From contig JAHYZB010000088.1 in NCBI GenBank assembly GCA_019424645.1, positions 6,299 to 35,435 of the forward strand: a stretch of DNA of 29,137 nt, written 5' to 3'. The number at the start of each line of letters is the position of its first letter. Positions within the stretch are counted from its first letter, which is position 1. The DNA is from Oxalobacter formigenes (lineage in GTDB: Bacteria > Pseudomonadota > Gammaproteobacteria > Burkholderiales > Burkholderiaceae_D). The notes below the pieces were generated by a model. That model was given only the letters and a program-made list of their open reading frames with translations. It was not told the DNA's origin and ran no database searches. A program made the translations under genes and the position numbers. This document shows, piece after piece, positions 22,185 through 29,137 of the stretch.

Positions 22185-22229
22185 ATTTACTGAGCTCTTT
22201 TCCTTTAATCCCACCATCACGGCCCGCTT

Positions 22230-22892
22230 ATGTCTGAAAACAATCAAAACGAAAAAGATAATGACTCGATCCTGAGCGATCTCCACGATTTTTTGAATTT
22301 CAACGACCAGTCTGCCAAACTGACAGACAAACAGATGGATGCACTGGAACGTTATCTCGATGCCCATGCCGCTCAAAATGCCATGCATCTGGAAGTGCTG
22401 GACGGTTTTCTCTGCGCGTTGATAACAAGCCCATCCCCTGTCTCTCCTGAAGAATACCTGCCTTATATCTTCGGAGGAAAAATGCCTGAATTCAAAAATC
22501 AGGAAGAAGCTGACGAGATCATGGGCGCATTAAAACAGCATTGGGAATACATTGAATCCGTCCTGAAACGAAATAATGAATATTATCCTTTTCTTTATGC
22601 AGATCCTGACGGTAAATGCAGTGCCAATGAATGGGCATACGGCTTCATTCTGGGCATGGACTTACGCCGCGACGCATGGAAAGACATGGTCGAAACAAGC
22701 AAGACGGAAGGCCTTTTGACTCCGGTTTTGAAACTGTATTCCGAATACATTCCCGAAGTGTCCGGCTCAGAGCAAATTCCGGCAGAAGAGCGGGAAGAAA
22801 TCGTTACTACGATCGTTTCCAACCTTCCAAAAATTTATGCCGAATTTGAGGAAGAGCGTGAGAAAAACAAAAAGACTTCTTCCTTGCATTAA
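22230..22892 (+). CDS. UPF0149 (YecA/YgfB) family protein
   Basis: A 220-residue cytoplasmic protein of unknown function. LEVLDGFLCALITSPSPVSPEEYLPYIFG (about 55-83) and NEWAYGFILGMDLRRDAWKDMV (about 132-153) are the two conserved UPF0149 blocks. The acidic ends (MSENNQNEKDNDS and FEEEREKNKK) are hydrophilic. No C-terminal SEC-C zinc motif is present. ATG 22230 has only a weak upstream ribosome binding site. It converges with ptxD across a shared terminator. In E. coli, YgfB is a family member with reported regulatory effects; nothing here indicates the role. Confidence 0.88.
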   Translation: MSENNQNEKDNDSILSDLHDFLNFNDQSAKLTDKQMDALERYLDAHAAQNAMHLEVLDGFLCALITSPSPVSPEEYLPYIFGGKMPEFKNQEEADEIMGALKQHWEYIESVLKRNNEYYPFLYADPDGKCSANEWAYGFILGMDLRRDAWKDMVETSKTEGLLTPVLKLYSEYIPEVSGSEQIPAEEREEIVTTIVSNLPKIYAEFEEEREKNKKTSSLH

Positions 22893-22904
22893 TTTACACT
22901 AATC

Positions 22905-22932
22905 AAAAAAGGACAGCGTTGCTGTCCTTTTT
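22905..22932. terminator. Bidirectional terminator between UPF0149 gene and ptxD
   Basis: GGACAGC-gtt-GCTGTCC (22911-22927) has an A-tract before and a T-tract after, ending the plus-strand UPF0149 transcript and the minus-strand ptx operon. Confidence 0.93.
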
Positions 22933-22941
22933 ATTTGCGTT

Positions 22942-23937
22942 TTATCGGATATCGTTAACTTTTCCCTCGGGAACGTCTCCGGAAAGTGCCTGCAAAATGC
23001 TGTTGGCACAATATCGTTCGATTTCGATTCTGATCTCATCAACGGCAGACCCCAAATGAGGGGTAAAGAATGTTTGTACTGTATTATCCAGCAATTCCTG
23101 TGGAATCACTCTTGGACGATCGGAACGTATCCAGTCTTCCATTTCAAAAACATCAGCGGCATAGCCAGCGAGATGACCGGTTTTCAGAGAATGTACGACC
23201 GCTTTCTCGTCAACAACAGACCCCCTGCAGGCATTGACCAGATAACTGCCTTTTTTCATTTGCCCAAGAATATCCTTATTGAACAGATGGAACGTCTTTT
23301 CTGTCAGGGGCAATAAAGGAATGAGAACGTCGCTCGACTGTATCAATTGCGTGAAGCCGGTTCGGGTCAAGCCCAGCTCCTTTTCTTCTTCAGGCGGCAA
23401 AGTGAACTGATCAGCATAAAGAAGTTCCATTCCAAAGCCTTTTAACCTCTCTGCAACGGCTTTTCCGACAAAACCCATTCCGATAATACCGGCGGTCCGC
23501 CCATGAAGCCCCAAACCATAGAGTTCAGGCCGCCATCCATTGAATTGCCCACTGCGGATATGGCGGTCCCCTTCAAGCATATTGCGCGTTATTGCAAGAA
23601 TAAGGCCTACCGTCAGTTCAGCCGTCGGGATCGTCAACAGATCCGGAGCAATCGTTAGCCATATACCATGCGCGGCACAGGCTTTCACATCGAAATTGTC
23701 GTACCCTTTCAGCGCAGCTCCGATTACTTTAAGTTTCGGGCACGCTTTCAGAAAATCCTCATCGATACAATCCGGCATGAATGCCATCAATGCATCCGCG
23801 TCTGCGGCTCTTTCCAGCAATTCATCTCGTGTAAATGTTTTTCTGGATGAATTGGCGACAACATTCGTTTTTTCCTGGAGCATTTCAACAATCTCAGGAT
23901 GAACCCAGTGGGTCAGCACGACTTTCGGTTTATTCAT
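22942..23937 (-). CDS. ptxD: Phosphite (phosphonate) dehydrogenase
   Basis: Oxidises phosphite to phosphate with NAD+ in the cytoplasm. The 331-residue D-2-hydroxyacid-dehydrogenase-type protein is close to the 336-residue Pseudomonas stutzeri PtxD that I recall. The matching signatures are MAFMPD (51-56, Met54), ALKGYDNFDV with Lys77, GWRPELYGLGL (134-144), the nucleotide fold GMGFVG (153-158), NACRGSVVDE with Arg238, ADVFEMEDWIRSDRPR with Glu267, and FTPHLGSAV with His294. Asp176 at the end of the second nucleotide-fold strand suggests NAD rather than NADP. ATG 23937 has GAG 7 bases upstream and lies 13 bases after the ptxC stop; an upstream in-frame start would overlap ptxC. It is the last gene of ptxABCD. 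No ptxE regulator follows. Confidence 0.94.
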   Translation of the reverse strand: MNKPKVVLTHWVHPEIVEMLQEKTNVVANSSRKTFTRDELLERAADADALMAFMPDCIDEDFLKACPKLKVIGAALKGYDNFDVKACAAHGIWLTIAPDLLTIPTAELTVGLILAITRNMLEGDRHIRSGQFNGWRPELYGLGLHGRTAGIIGMGFVGKAVAERLKGFGMELLYADQFTLPPEEEKELGLTRTGFTQLIQSSDVLIPLLPLTEKTFHLFNKDILGQMKKGSYLVNACRGSVVDEKAVVHSLKTGHLAGYAADVFEMEDWIRSDRPRVIPQELLDNTVQTFFTPHLGSAVDEIRIEIERYCANSILQALSGDVPEGKVNDIR

Positions 23938-23950
23938 TTCGGACTCAATA

Positions 23951-24754
23951 CTATTGTGTTTTTTTACGCAAATACGAACTGAAGGCATCGACCAGCGTCA
24001 CCATCGCCAGAATCACGATCAGAATGGCGGACACTTCCTGATACTGCATGATCCGCAACGAACCGATCAGCTCGAACCCGATGCCACCCGCACCGACCAT
24101 TCCCATCACAGTAGAAGCCCGGAAATTGTATTCCCAGCGATAAATGGCGGTATCGGCCATTTGCGAAAAAACCTGCGGGAAAATTCCATGAAAAATAACC
24201 TGCAGGGAACTGCAACCGGATGCCCGGGCTGCTTCAACCGGTGCCGGGTCGACATGTTCAATCGACTCGGCAAAAAATTTCGCAACCATGCCGATAGAAT
24301 GAAAAGCCAGAGCCAGAACACCCGGCAATGCGCCGAAACCGACGGCTGCGACAAATACAATGCCCATAATCAGTTCAGGAATGGAACGCAAACCATTCAG
24401 CAAGCCCCTGAACACGTAAAAAACCACGGGATGCGGACTGGTGTTCCTTGCTGCCAGAACGGCCAGAGGTATTGAGACGATAACGGCAATGGCTGTTCCA
24501 GCCACACTCATCGCCAATGTGTCGACAAGCGGCTTGACCCAGGATTTCCATTGCTCAAAATCTGGCGGGAACATTTCCCCGATCAGACTGACCAGACTTG
24601 GAAACCCTTCGGTCAAACGTTCCATGTCGAAAAGTCCGGCGTAATAACAGCATCCGGCAATAACGATCGCAAGGATTGCGATCGTTAACAGTGCCCTGTT
24701 CCATACGAGTCGACGTGCCCGCAAAAAAGGAGAAAATTCAGCAGATATAGACAT
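23951..24754 (-). CDS. ptxC: Phosphite ABC transporter permease
   Basis: PhnE/PtxC-type inner-membrane permease of 267 residues. A hydrophobic segment, LLTIAILAIVIAGCCYYAGLF (about 22-42), is followed by LAMSVAGTAIAVIVSIPLAVLAARN, then GIVFVAAVGFGALPGVLALAF. The cytoplasmic EAA loop VEAARASGCSSLQVIFHGIFPQVFSQ (about 172-197) contacts the ATPase. The C-terminal VSAILIVILAMVTLVDAFS closes the transmembrane domain. ATG 24754 lies 12 bases after the ptxB stop; no strong ribosome binding site is seen, so coupling to ptxB is likely. By itself it could be called phnE; the PtxD partner supports phosphite as substrate. Confidence 0.9.
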   Translation of the reverse strand: MSISAEFSPFLRARRLVWNRALLTIAILAIVIAGCCYYAGLFDMERLTEGFPSLVSLIGEMFPPDFEQWKSWVKPLVDTLAMSVAGTAIAVIVSIPLAVLAARNTSPHPVVFYVFRGLLNGLRSIPELIMGIVFVAAVGFGALPGVLALAFHSIGMVAKFFAESIEHVDPAPVEAARASGCSSLQVIFHGIFPQVFSQMADTAIYRWEYNFRASTVMGMVGAGGIGFELIGSLRIMQYQEVSAILIVILAMVTLVDAFSSYLRKKTQ

Positions 24755-24766
24755 GACGGTACCCGA

Positions 24767-25624
24767 TCAGAATTTCGACAGATCCAGCTTCAGCAAACTG
24801 CCCAGATTCCGCACAACGTTATAGTCCTTGTCTGTTACGGCACCAAAGCCTTCAGCCTTGAATGGTTTCAGCACAGCGGGATCGTTGATTTCAAGAAAAG
24901 CTGTTTTGATTTTCTGTTTCAGTTGAGGATTCAAATCGGAACGCATCGTCCAGGGATATTGTGGAAATGGTTTTGAAGTGGCGATTACCTTGACCTTTTG
25001 AGGCTTGATCATGCCTCTCTGAACCAGAGTTTCATAAATAGGCTTGCTCAAGCCACCGGCTTGCGCATGGCCATTCTGTACAGACATCGCGACGGCATCA
25101 TGGGCGCCAACGAAGTGTTCCTTGTAATTCTTGCCGGCATACAGATTCTTTTCAGCCAACATCGATTTTGGAATCAGATGGCTGGAAGTGGATGCCTTGT
25201 CGCCGAACGCGACATTCTTTCCTGCAATATCGTCAATCTTGTTGATACCTGAGGACGTATTGGCAATCAGAACAGCCTGATAAGTTGTTTTGCCTTTCTG
25301 TTTCACTGCGGCAAAAGGCTCGATATCACTTTTCTGTTTGGCCAATACATAAGAAAGAGGGCCGAAATAAGCCAGATCGAGACGGCCATGACGCATCGCT
25401 TCAATCATGGATGAGTAATCCGTCGTTACAATCAGCTGGACTTTCTTGCCCAATTTCTTTTCAAGATAATCCTGAAGTGCCTTGTTCTTCTTGATGATCG
25501 TTGCCGCATTTTCATCCGGCAGCAACGCTACTTTCAATGTCGATGGATCGGGATTGGCGGCATGCGCAAACGAGGACAACAAGGCAATTACGGCTATACA
25601 GCATATCGAAAACAATTTTTTCAC
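24767..25624 (-). CDS. ptxB: Phosphite-binding periplasmic protein
   Basis: PhnD/PtxB-type solute-binding protein of 285 residues. A Sec signal, KKLFSICCIAVIALLSSFAHA, is cut before ANPDPSTLKVALLPDENA. TTDYSSMIEAMRHGRLDLAYFGPLSYVLA (about 67-95) and FGDKASTSSHLIPKSML (about 140-156) are the ligand-binding elements of the family. The start is GTG 25624 with AAGGAG 5 bases upstream, a strong ribosome binding site. Whether it prefers phosphite, hypophosphite or phosphonates cannot be read from sequence; the operon context favours phosphite. Confidence 0.92.
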   Translation of the reverse strand: MKKLFSICCIAVIALLSSFAHAANPDPSTLKVALLPDENAATIIKKNKALQDYLEKKLGKKVQLIVTTDYSSMIEAMRHGRLDLAYFGPLSYVLAKQKSDIEPFAAVKQKGKTTYQAVLIANTSSGINKIDDIAGKNVAFGDKASTSSHLIPKSMLAEKNLYAGKNYKEHFVGAHDAVAMSVQNGHAQAGGLSKPIYETLVQRGMIKPQKVKVIATSKPFPQYPWTMRSDLNPQLKQKIKTAFLEINDPAVLKPFKAEGFGAVTDKDYNVVRNLGSLLKLDLSKF

Positions 25625-25633
25625 AACAACTCC

Positions 25634-26425
25634 TTAACTGACAAATGGAACGGGAATATTCATTAATTGACCAGGCATTGCAGATTTGGGATCAACAAGC
25701 CGGTTTTGATAGAGTGCCTCTACCTGTCTTACGCTCAACTCATCAGGCTGTCCGTCGAAAACGACACGTCCGCCAGCAAGACCGAGAATCCGGTCACCAT
25801 ATTTTTTGGCCAGATCGACCTGATGCAGGCTGACAACGGCAGAAATGCCGTCTTCCTTACAAATTGAATGAATCAGATTCAGGACTTTGTCGGCCGTTGC
25901 CGGATCGAGGCTGGCTACCGGTTCATCAGCCAGAATCGTTTTTGGTTTCTGGGCCAATACCCGGGCAATCCCGACACGTTGCTGCTGCCCACCGCTCAAT
26001 TCATCAACCCGGCATAAAGCCTTGTCGAGCAGGCCGACACGTTTCAGACATTGAAGTCCCAATTCCTGCTCTGCAGCAGGCAATGGAAAAAGAGTCCGGA
26101 AAAACGAGTGATATCCGAGCCGCCCCATCAGAACATTCTGAAGCGCCGTTTGCCGTTCAATAAGCTGATGCTGCTGAAAAATCATCCCTGTTTCACGCCG
26201 AAGCATTTGCAAGGCCTTTTTTCGCCACCTTCCTTCGAATCCGCTTACACGTATTTCACCGCTCTCAAGGGGATTCATCAGATTAAGACATCTCAAAAAA
26301 GTGGATTTCCCTGCACCGGACGACCCCAGCAAAACAGTGAACTGACTATCCTTGATATCAAGAGAAACCGGATGCAGCGCGACCGTATTTCCATACTTGA
26401 CCGAAACATTTTCCAATTGAATCAT
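25634..26425 (-). CDS. ptxA: Phosphite ABC transporter ATP-binding protein
   Basis: PhnC/PtxA-type ATPase of 263 residues. Walker A GSSGAGKS (about 35-42), Q-loop FQQHQ, signature LSGGQQQR (about 143-150), Walker B ILADEP, and a switch histidine in VSLHQVDLA are all intact. A GTG 11 codons further upstream is possible, but ATG 26425, preceded by AGAGAGA, is preferred. It is the first gene of ptxABCD. The PHO box, -10 element and leader hairpin lie directly upstream. Confidence 0.92.
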   Translation of the reverse strand: MIQLENVSVKYGNTVALHPVSLDIKDSQFTVLLGSSGAGKSTFLRCLNLMNPLESGEIRVSGFEGRWRKKALQMLRRETGMIFQQHQLIERQTALQNVLMGRLGYHSFFRTLFPLPAAEQELGLQCLKRVGLLDKALCRVDELSGGQQQRVGIARVLAQKPKTILADEPVASLDPATADKVLNLIHSICKEDGISAVVSLHQVDLAKKYGDRILGLAGGRVVFDGQPDELSVRQVEALYQNRLVDPKSAMPGQLMNIPVPFVS

Positions 26426-26446
26426 GGTTTTATCTCTCTCTTTTCC

Positions 26447-26467
26447 GATTCGCTTCACAAGCGAATC
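26447..26467 (-). repeat. Leader hairpin of the ptx operon
   Basis: GATTCGCTT and AAGCGAATC (26447-26455 and 26459-26467) are exact inverses around three bases. It lies between the -10 element and the ptxA start, in the 5' leader. No U-tract follows, so it is not a terminator; an mRNA stability element or operator is possible. Confidence 0.6.
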
Positions 26468-26481
26468 CAGTCGATAAAACC

Positions 26482-26515
26482 ATGTTAGAAAATATGTATG
26501 ACGTTTTTATGACGA
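26482..26515 (-). promoter_or_regulatory. PHO box and -10 element of the ptxABCD promoter
   Basis: Minus strand 26515-26498 reads TCGTCAT-AAAA-ACGTCAT: two 7-base repeats with an 11-base period, against the PhoB consensus CTGTCAT-N4-CTGTCAT. Each repeat matches 5 of 7, all within GTCAT. Exactly 10 bases downstream is TAACAT (26487-26482), the spacing expected for a PhoB-activated promoter, where the PHO box replaces the -35. The site lies just after the terminator of the preceding gene. It predicts induction by phosphate starvation. Confidence 0.78.
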
Positions 26516-26519
26516 AAAA

Positions 26520-26557
26520 AATAAAAAAAATGGCTGACGATATTTGTCAGCCATTTT
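26520..26557 (-). terminator. Rho-independent terminator of the zinc-ribbon membrane protein gene
   Basis: A 12-bp stem including TGGCTGAC / GTCAGCCA (26531-26538, 26546-26553) with loop gatattt is followed on the minus strand by a long T-rich tract. It isolates the ptx promoter from upstream transcription. Confidence 0.93.
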
Positions 26558-26571
26558 CTATTGAGTGAGGA

Positions 26572-27069
26572 TCAGGTCAATAAAAAGAACAAACCCCAGA
26601 ATTCAGTGAAAACAATACCGAAAAGCCATGCGGCGAGTTGTTTCCAGTAACCCTCTTTCCAGAAAGTCGAATTATCCGACTTGTTTTCTCTCCACCAGTA
26701 AAAGACACGCATCAGCGTTCCCCAAACCAGCATAACCGTCAAGGCCAGATTCGATGGTGCAAACGCTTCCAGCTTTTGCTGTGTTTCATAACTGTACGGC
26801 TGGTTTTTCAAATACCAGACACAGATGAAACCGAATACCAGAAGAATGATGTTAATGGTGACAAGACGCCAGAACGAGAGGTATTTTTTAATCGGTTCGA
26901 TTTTGGCACCCAGGCGCTTGAATGGGCCTGGCCGGGTGATCTTCGCCTCACGAAAAGTCGTTCCCGACTTTCTCAATTCACGACATCGTGGACAATACCT
27001 TGCCCGTGGATTTCCCGTAAAGGAATCTCCACAATCAAGGCATTCTTTTTCTTGTGATTCTTTCGCCAT
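26572..27069 (-). CDS. Zinc-ribbon membrane protein of unknown function
   Basis: I do not recognise this 165-residue protein. An N-terminal zinc ribbon has C10-x2-C13 (CLDC) and C26-x2-C29 (CPRC) spaced by 12 residues. A basic linker follows (TRPGPFKRLGAKIEPIKKYL). Three hydrophobic segments come next: LVTINIILLVFGFICVWYL (about 69-87), LALTVMLVWGTLMRVFYWW (about 108-126) and AAWLFGIVFTEFWGLFFLL near the C-terminus. The orientation with a cytoplasmic zinc ribbon would follow the positive-inside rule. ATG 27069 has only a weak upstream signal. It is a single-gene unit with a good terminator. Membrane-attached zinc ribbons can sense or scaffold; no function can be assigned. Confidence 0.75.
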   Translation of the reverse strand: MAKESQEKECLDCGDSFTGNPRARYCPRCRELRKSGTTFREAKITRPGPFKRLGAKIEPIKKYLSFWRLVTINIILLVFGFICVWYLKNQPYSYETQQKLEAFAPSNLALTVMLVWGTLMRVFYWWRENKSDNSTFWKEGYWKQLAAWLFGIVFTEFWGLFFLLT

Positions 27070-27329
27070 ACGAAACCCGATAATTGATAGTTAAGGCCGC
27101 TAGCAGTCATTTCCGACAATAAAAGGGAAATTGAACGACCAAAGAACAAATTATACTTTGAAATGCGGCTGCCAAAAGGCAAACAGGAGATTCGGACACC
27201 TGTTTCAGACAATAATCGCCCTGATCACAAAAATAATTTCACAGATTTTTTCCAGCATAAGATTCTTCTGACATCTGTTTTTTCCGGGAAACACGTCGCA
27301 AACTTCCCGACAACCCTAATGAAACACCC

Positions 27330-27343
27330 TTTATCCTGATCAA
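27330..27343 (+). promoter_or_regulatory. FNR-like box upstream of hcp
   Basis: TTTAT-CCTG-ATCAA matches the FNR consensus TTGAT-N4-ATCAA at 9 of 10 fixed positions. Its centre is about 74 bases upstream of the start predicted from the -10, near the -71.5 position used by class I FNR sites. hcp is FNR-activated in E. coli. Site found by eye. Confidence 0.55.
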
Positions 27344-27375
27344 ACTGATTCATTAAAAATCCGGCCAGATGCAGC

Positions 27376-27404
27376 TTGACAATACATCTGAGATTAATCA
27401 CAAT
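27376..27404 (+). promoter_or_regulatory. Probable sigma-70 promoter of hcp
   Basis: TTGACA (27376-27381, perfect -35) and CACAAT (27399-27404), separated by 17 bases. The -10 lies inside the left arm of the 55-bp palindrome, so a protein bound there would block the promoter. The predicted start is near 27411. Confidence 0.6.
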
Positions 27405-27447
27405 CACAAACATTCATATTAAATGAATGTTTGTGATTGTGATTAAT
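27393..27447. repeat. 55-bp perfect palindrome over the hcp promoter
   Basis: Two exact 25-base inverted arms (27393-27417 and 27423-27447) enclose ATTAA. The left arm starts ATTAATCACAATCACAAAC and ends ATTCAT. The centre, CATTCATAT-T-AAATGAATG, resembles the NsrR operator (GATGCATTT-N-AAATGCATC; I count 13 of 18 matches). The outer arms contain repeated TGTGATT elements reminiscent of CRP/HcpR-type half-sites. The ribosome binding site AAGGA of hcp lies 7 bases beyond the right arm. Confidence 0.9.
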
Positions 27448-27466
27448 ACTTGCTAAGGAATACATC

Positions 27467-29137
27467 ATGTTTTGCATGCAATGTGAACAAACCATATCCA
27501 CCCCTGCCGTGAAGGGATGCGTCTTTGCGCAGGGAATGTGTGGAAAAACAGCTGAAGTGTCCGACCTGCAGGACATTCTTGTCAGATACCTTCAGGGTAT
27601 TTCATTCTGGGCAAAACTCGGCGCGGATTATGGCTTTGCCGACAATGAAATCAACCGCTGGTGCGCACAGGCGTTTTTTTCCACATTAACCAACGTGAAT
27701 TTCGACCCTGCGCGCATTTATGAATTCATCAACGAGGCAAAAAGAAATAAGGATTCGCTTGAAAAACAAGTCAGGGACATTGTGGTCCAAAAGCAGGGAA
27801 GCATTCCTCAATTAACAGCAGCGGCATCCCTTGCCATCCCAACCGGTACCGAAGCAGTCATTCAGTTCGCACCGAACATTGCATTGAATCACAATAAAGA
27901 CAAAGTCGACGATGTTCTGGGTGCTTATTTGCTCTGTCTGTATGGATTGAAAGGTGTGGCCGCCTATATGGAACACGCCGCCGTGCTGGGACAGACCGAA
28001 GACGAAGTCTACAATTGCTTTCACAAAATCATGAGTTATCTGGGCGACAAGCCGGACGATCTGGAAGAACTGCTTGGCACCGCCCTCCAAATCGGCGAAT
28101 TGAACTATCGCGTCATGACCATGCTTGATCATGGTGAAACCAGCCGTTTTGGAAACCCCGTACCGACAGCAGTCAATATTGCCAGAACAAAAGGAAAGTG
28201 CATTCTTGTTTCCGGACATGATCTGGAAGACCTGTACGACATTCTCTTGCAAACGGAGGGCAAGGGAATCAATGTCTATACCCACGGTGAAATGTTGCCT
28301 GCGCATGGATATCCCAAACTGAAGGCATTCCCTCACCTGATCGGCAACTACGGTACAGCATGGCAAAACCAGCAGAAAGAATTTGCCGGGTTTCCGGGAG
28401 CCATCGTGATGACCTCAAACTGTATCATCAATCCCGACATCGGCCGATATAAAGACCGCATCTTCACACGCAGTATCGTCGGCTGGCCCGGCGCAAAACA
28501 CATTATTGGAAACGACTTCAGCGAAGTCATTAATTGCGCCCTGTCGCAAGCTGGATTCACGGAAACTGATGAGCCCCACAATATTACTGTCGGATTCGGC
28601 AGGGCCGCCCTGGCAAGCGCTGCACCTGCTGTCATACAGGAAATTCGGGCAGGCAACATCAAACATGTCTTTCTGGTAGGCGGATGCGACGGCGACAAAA
28701 AAGAAAGAAATTACTTCACCGAATTTGCACAGAAAACACCAGCGGACACCCTGATGCTGACACTGGCATGCGGGAAATACCGTTTCAACAGTCTTGATTT
28801 CGGCAACATCAACGGCATTCCCCGCCTGCTCGACGTCGGACAATGCAATGATTCCTACTCAGCTATTCAGCTGGCCTTGTCACTGGCAAAAGAATTCAAT
28901 TGCGGCGTCAACGATTTGCCACTCACACTGGTTGTATCCTGGTTTGAGCAAAAAGCAATTGCCGTCCTCCTGACCTTGCTCTCATTGGGGGTCAAAGGTA
29001 TTTATCTCGGCCCATCGATACCTGTTTTCCTGACACCAAATCTGGTCAAGGTACTGGTCGATACCTTTGATATCCGTCCGATTTCAGATCCCGATACGGA
29101 TTTGTCACATGATACTCAGCCATCTTATCTACCCACA
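27467..29137 (+). CDS. hcp: Hydroxylamine reductase / hybrid cluster protein (3' end beyond window)
   Basis: Hybrid cluster protein, reported to act on nitric oxide or hydroxylamine in anaerobic nitrosative-stress defence. The reading frame is open from ATG 27467, with AAGGA upstream, to the window edge (557 codons). The N-terminal cysteines C3, C6, C18 and C25 give C-x2-C-x11-C-x6-C, the class II spacing seen in E. coli Hcp. Later hybrid-cluster motifs are LLCLYGLKGVAAYMEHA, VSGHDLEDLYD, THGEMLPAHGYP, MTSNCIINP, FLVGGCDGDKKERNYF and LACGKYRFN. E. coli Hcp ends at 550 residues, so only a few codons should be missing; the tail after FDIRPISDPDTDLSHD extends beyond the usual end. An hcr reductase partner would lie outside the window. 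Confidence 0.95.
   Translation, partial: MFCMQCEQTISTPAVKGCVFAQGMCGKTAEVSDLQDILVRYLQGISFWAKLGADYGFADNEINRWCAQAFFSTLTNVNFDPARIYEFINEAKRNKDSLEKQVRDIVVQKQGSIPQLTAAASLAIPTGTEAVIQFAPNIALNHNKDKVDDVLGAYLLCLYGLKGVAAYMEHAAVLGQTEDEVYNCFHKIMSYLGDKPDDLEELLGTALQIGELNYRVMTMLDHGETSRFGNPVPTAVNIARTKGKCILVSGHDLEDLYDILLQTEGKGINVYTHGEMLPAHGYPKLKAFPHLIGNYGTAWQNQQKEFAGFPGAIVMTSNCIINPDIGRYKDRIFTRSIVGWPGAKHIIGNDFSEVINCALSQAGFTETDEPHNITVGFGRAALASAAPAVIQEIRAGNIKHVFLVGGCDGDKKERNYFTEFAQKTPADTLMLTLACGKYRFNSLDFGNINGIPRLLDVGQCNDSYSAIQLALSLAKEFNCGVNDLPLTLVVSWFEQKAIAVLLTLLSLGVKGIYLGPSIPVFLTPNLVKVLVDTFDIRPISDPDTDLSHDTQPSYLPT

Larger units (their letters stand above)
27070..27466. other. Control region between the zinc-ribbon gene and hcp
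   Basis: About 397 bases without a gene. The right half is dense with hcp control elements: an FNR-like box, a -35/-10 pair and a 55-bp palindrome. The left half (27070-27320) holds only AT-rich sequence; I see no other signal there. Confidence 0.5.

Noticed and set aside
22942..26425. Reading the ABC transporter as a phosphonate (phn) system with C-P lyase
   Set aside because: No phnG-M genes are nearby; the fourth gene is PtxD-like, which favours phosphite.
27393..27447. The 55-bp palindrome as a Rho-independent terminator
   Set aside because: It is AT-rich with no U-tract after either arm and overlaps a perfect TTGACA-driven promoter; it is followed by the hcp ribosome binding site.

Overview
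The window reads as chromosomal DNA of a Gram-negative beta-proteobacterium, most likely an anaerobic member of the Oxalobacteraceae such as Oxalobacter. This is inferred from recalled gene families, not from a search. The clues are general-porin genes of Burkholderiales type, ispB next to tRNA-Pro, a class III (anaerobic) ribonucleotide reductase with its activase, a hybrid cluster protein, and moderate GC with AT-rich intergenic gaps. Most genes lie on the minus strand. No insertion sequence, phage or CRISPR array was seen.

Layout. 1-243: N-terminus of a tyrosine phenol-lyase/tryptophanase-family enzyme behind an attenuator-like leader hairpin. 654-3193: tRNA-Pro(CGG), ispB and a CNNM/CorC-type membrane protein. 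3302-6555: an anaerobic ribonucleotide reductase locus in which the glycyl-radical tail is a separate 60-residue gene between nrdD and nrdG, headed by a cobalamin riboswitch. 6793-8587: a family 2 glycosyltransferase, a small radical SAM protein and a small membrane protein. 8653-10470: glmS. 10741-13278: two tandem porins sharing a 192-bp identical block and covarying terminators. 13916-17206: a Sel1-repeat protein converging on ribE and ribD. 17306-20354: glyA, a 4-oxalocrotonate tautomerase homologue and a cation/proton antiporter. 20567-22892: a secreted Tyr/Pro-rich protein with a glycine-zipper lipoprotein, an OsmC-family protein and a UPF0149 protein. 22942-26425: a complete phosphite uptake and oxidation operon, ptxABCD, behind a well-formed PHO box. 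26572-27069: an orphan zinc-ribbon membrane protein. 27467 to the window end: hcp, whose promoter overlaps a 55-bp perfect palindrome and has an FNR-like box upstream.

How the parts work together. The ptx operon would import phosphite (ABC transporter PtxABC) and oxidise it to phosphate with NAD (PtxD); the PHO box implies induction by phosphate starvation. The riboswitch would switch off the B12-independent reductase when adenosylcobalamin is available, which predicts a B12-dependent class II reductase elsewhere in the genome. The hcp control region looks built for combined oxygen and nitrosative-stress control. These three regulated modules, and the split NrdD, are the most interesting parts of the window; the rest is largely housekeeping.
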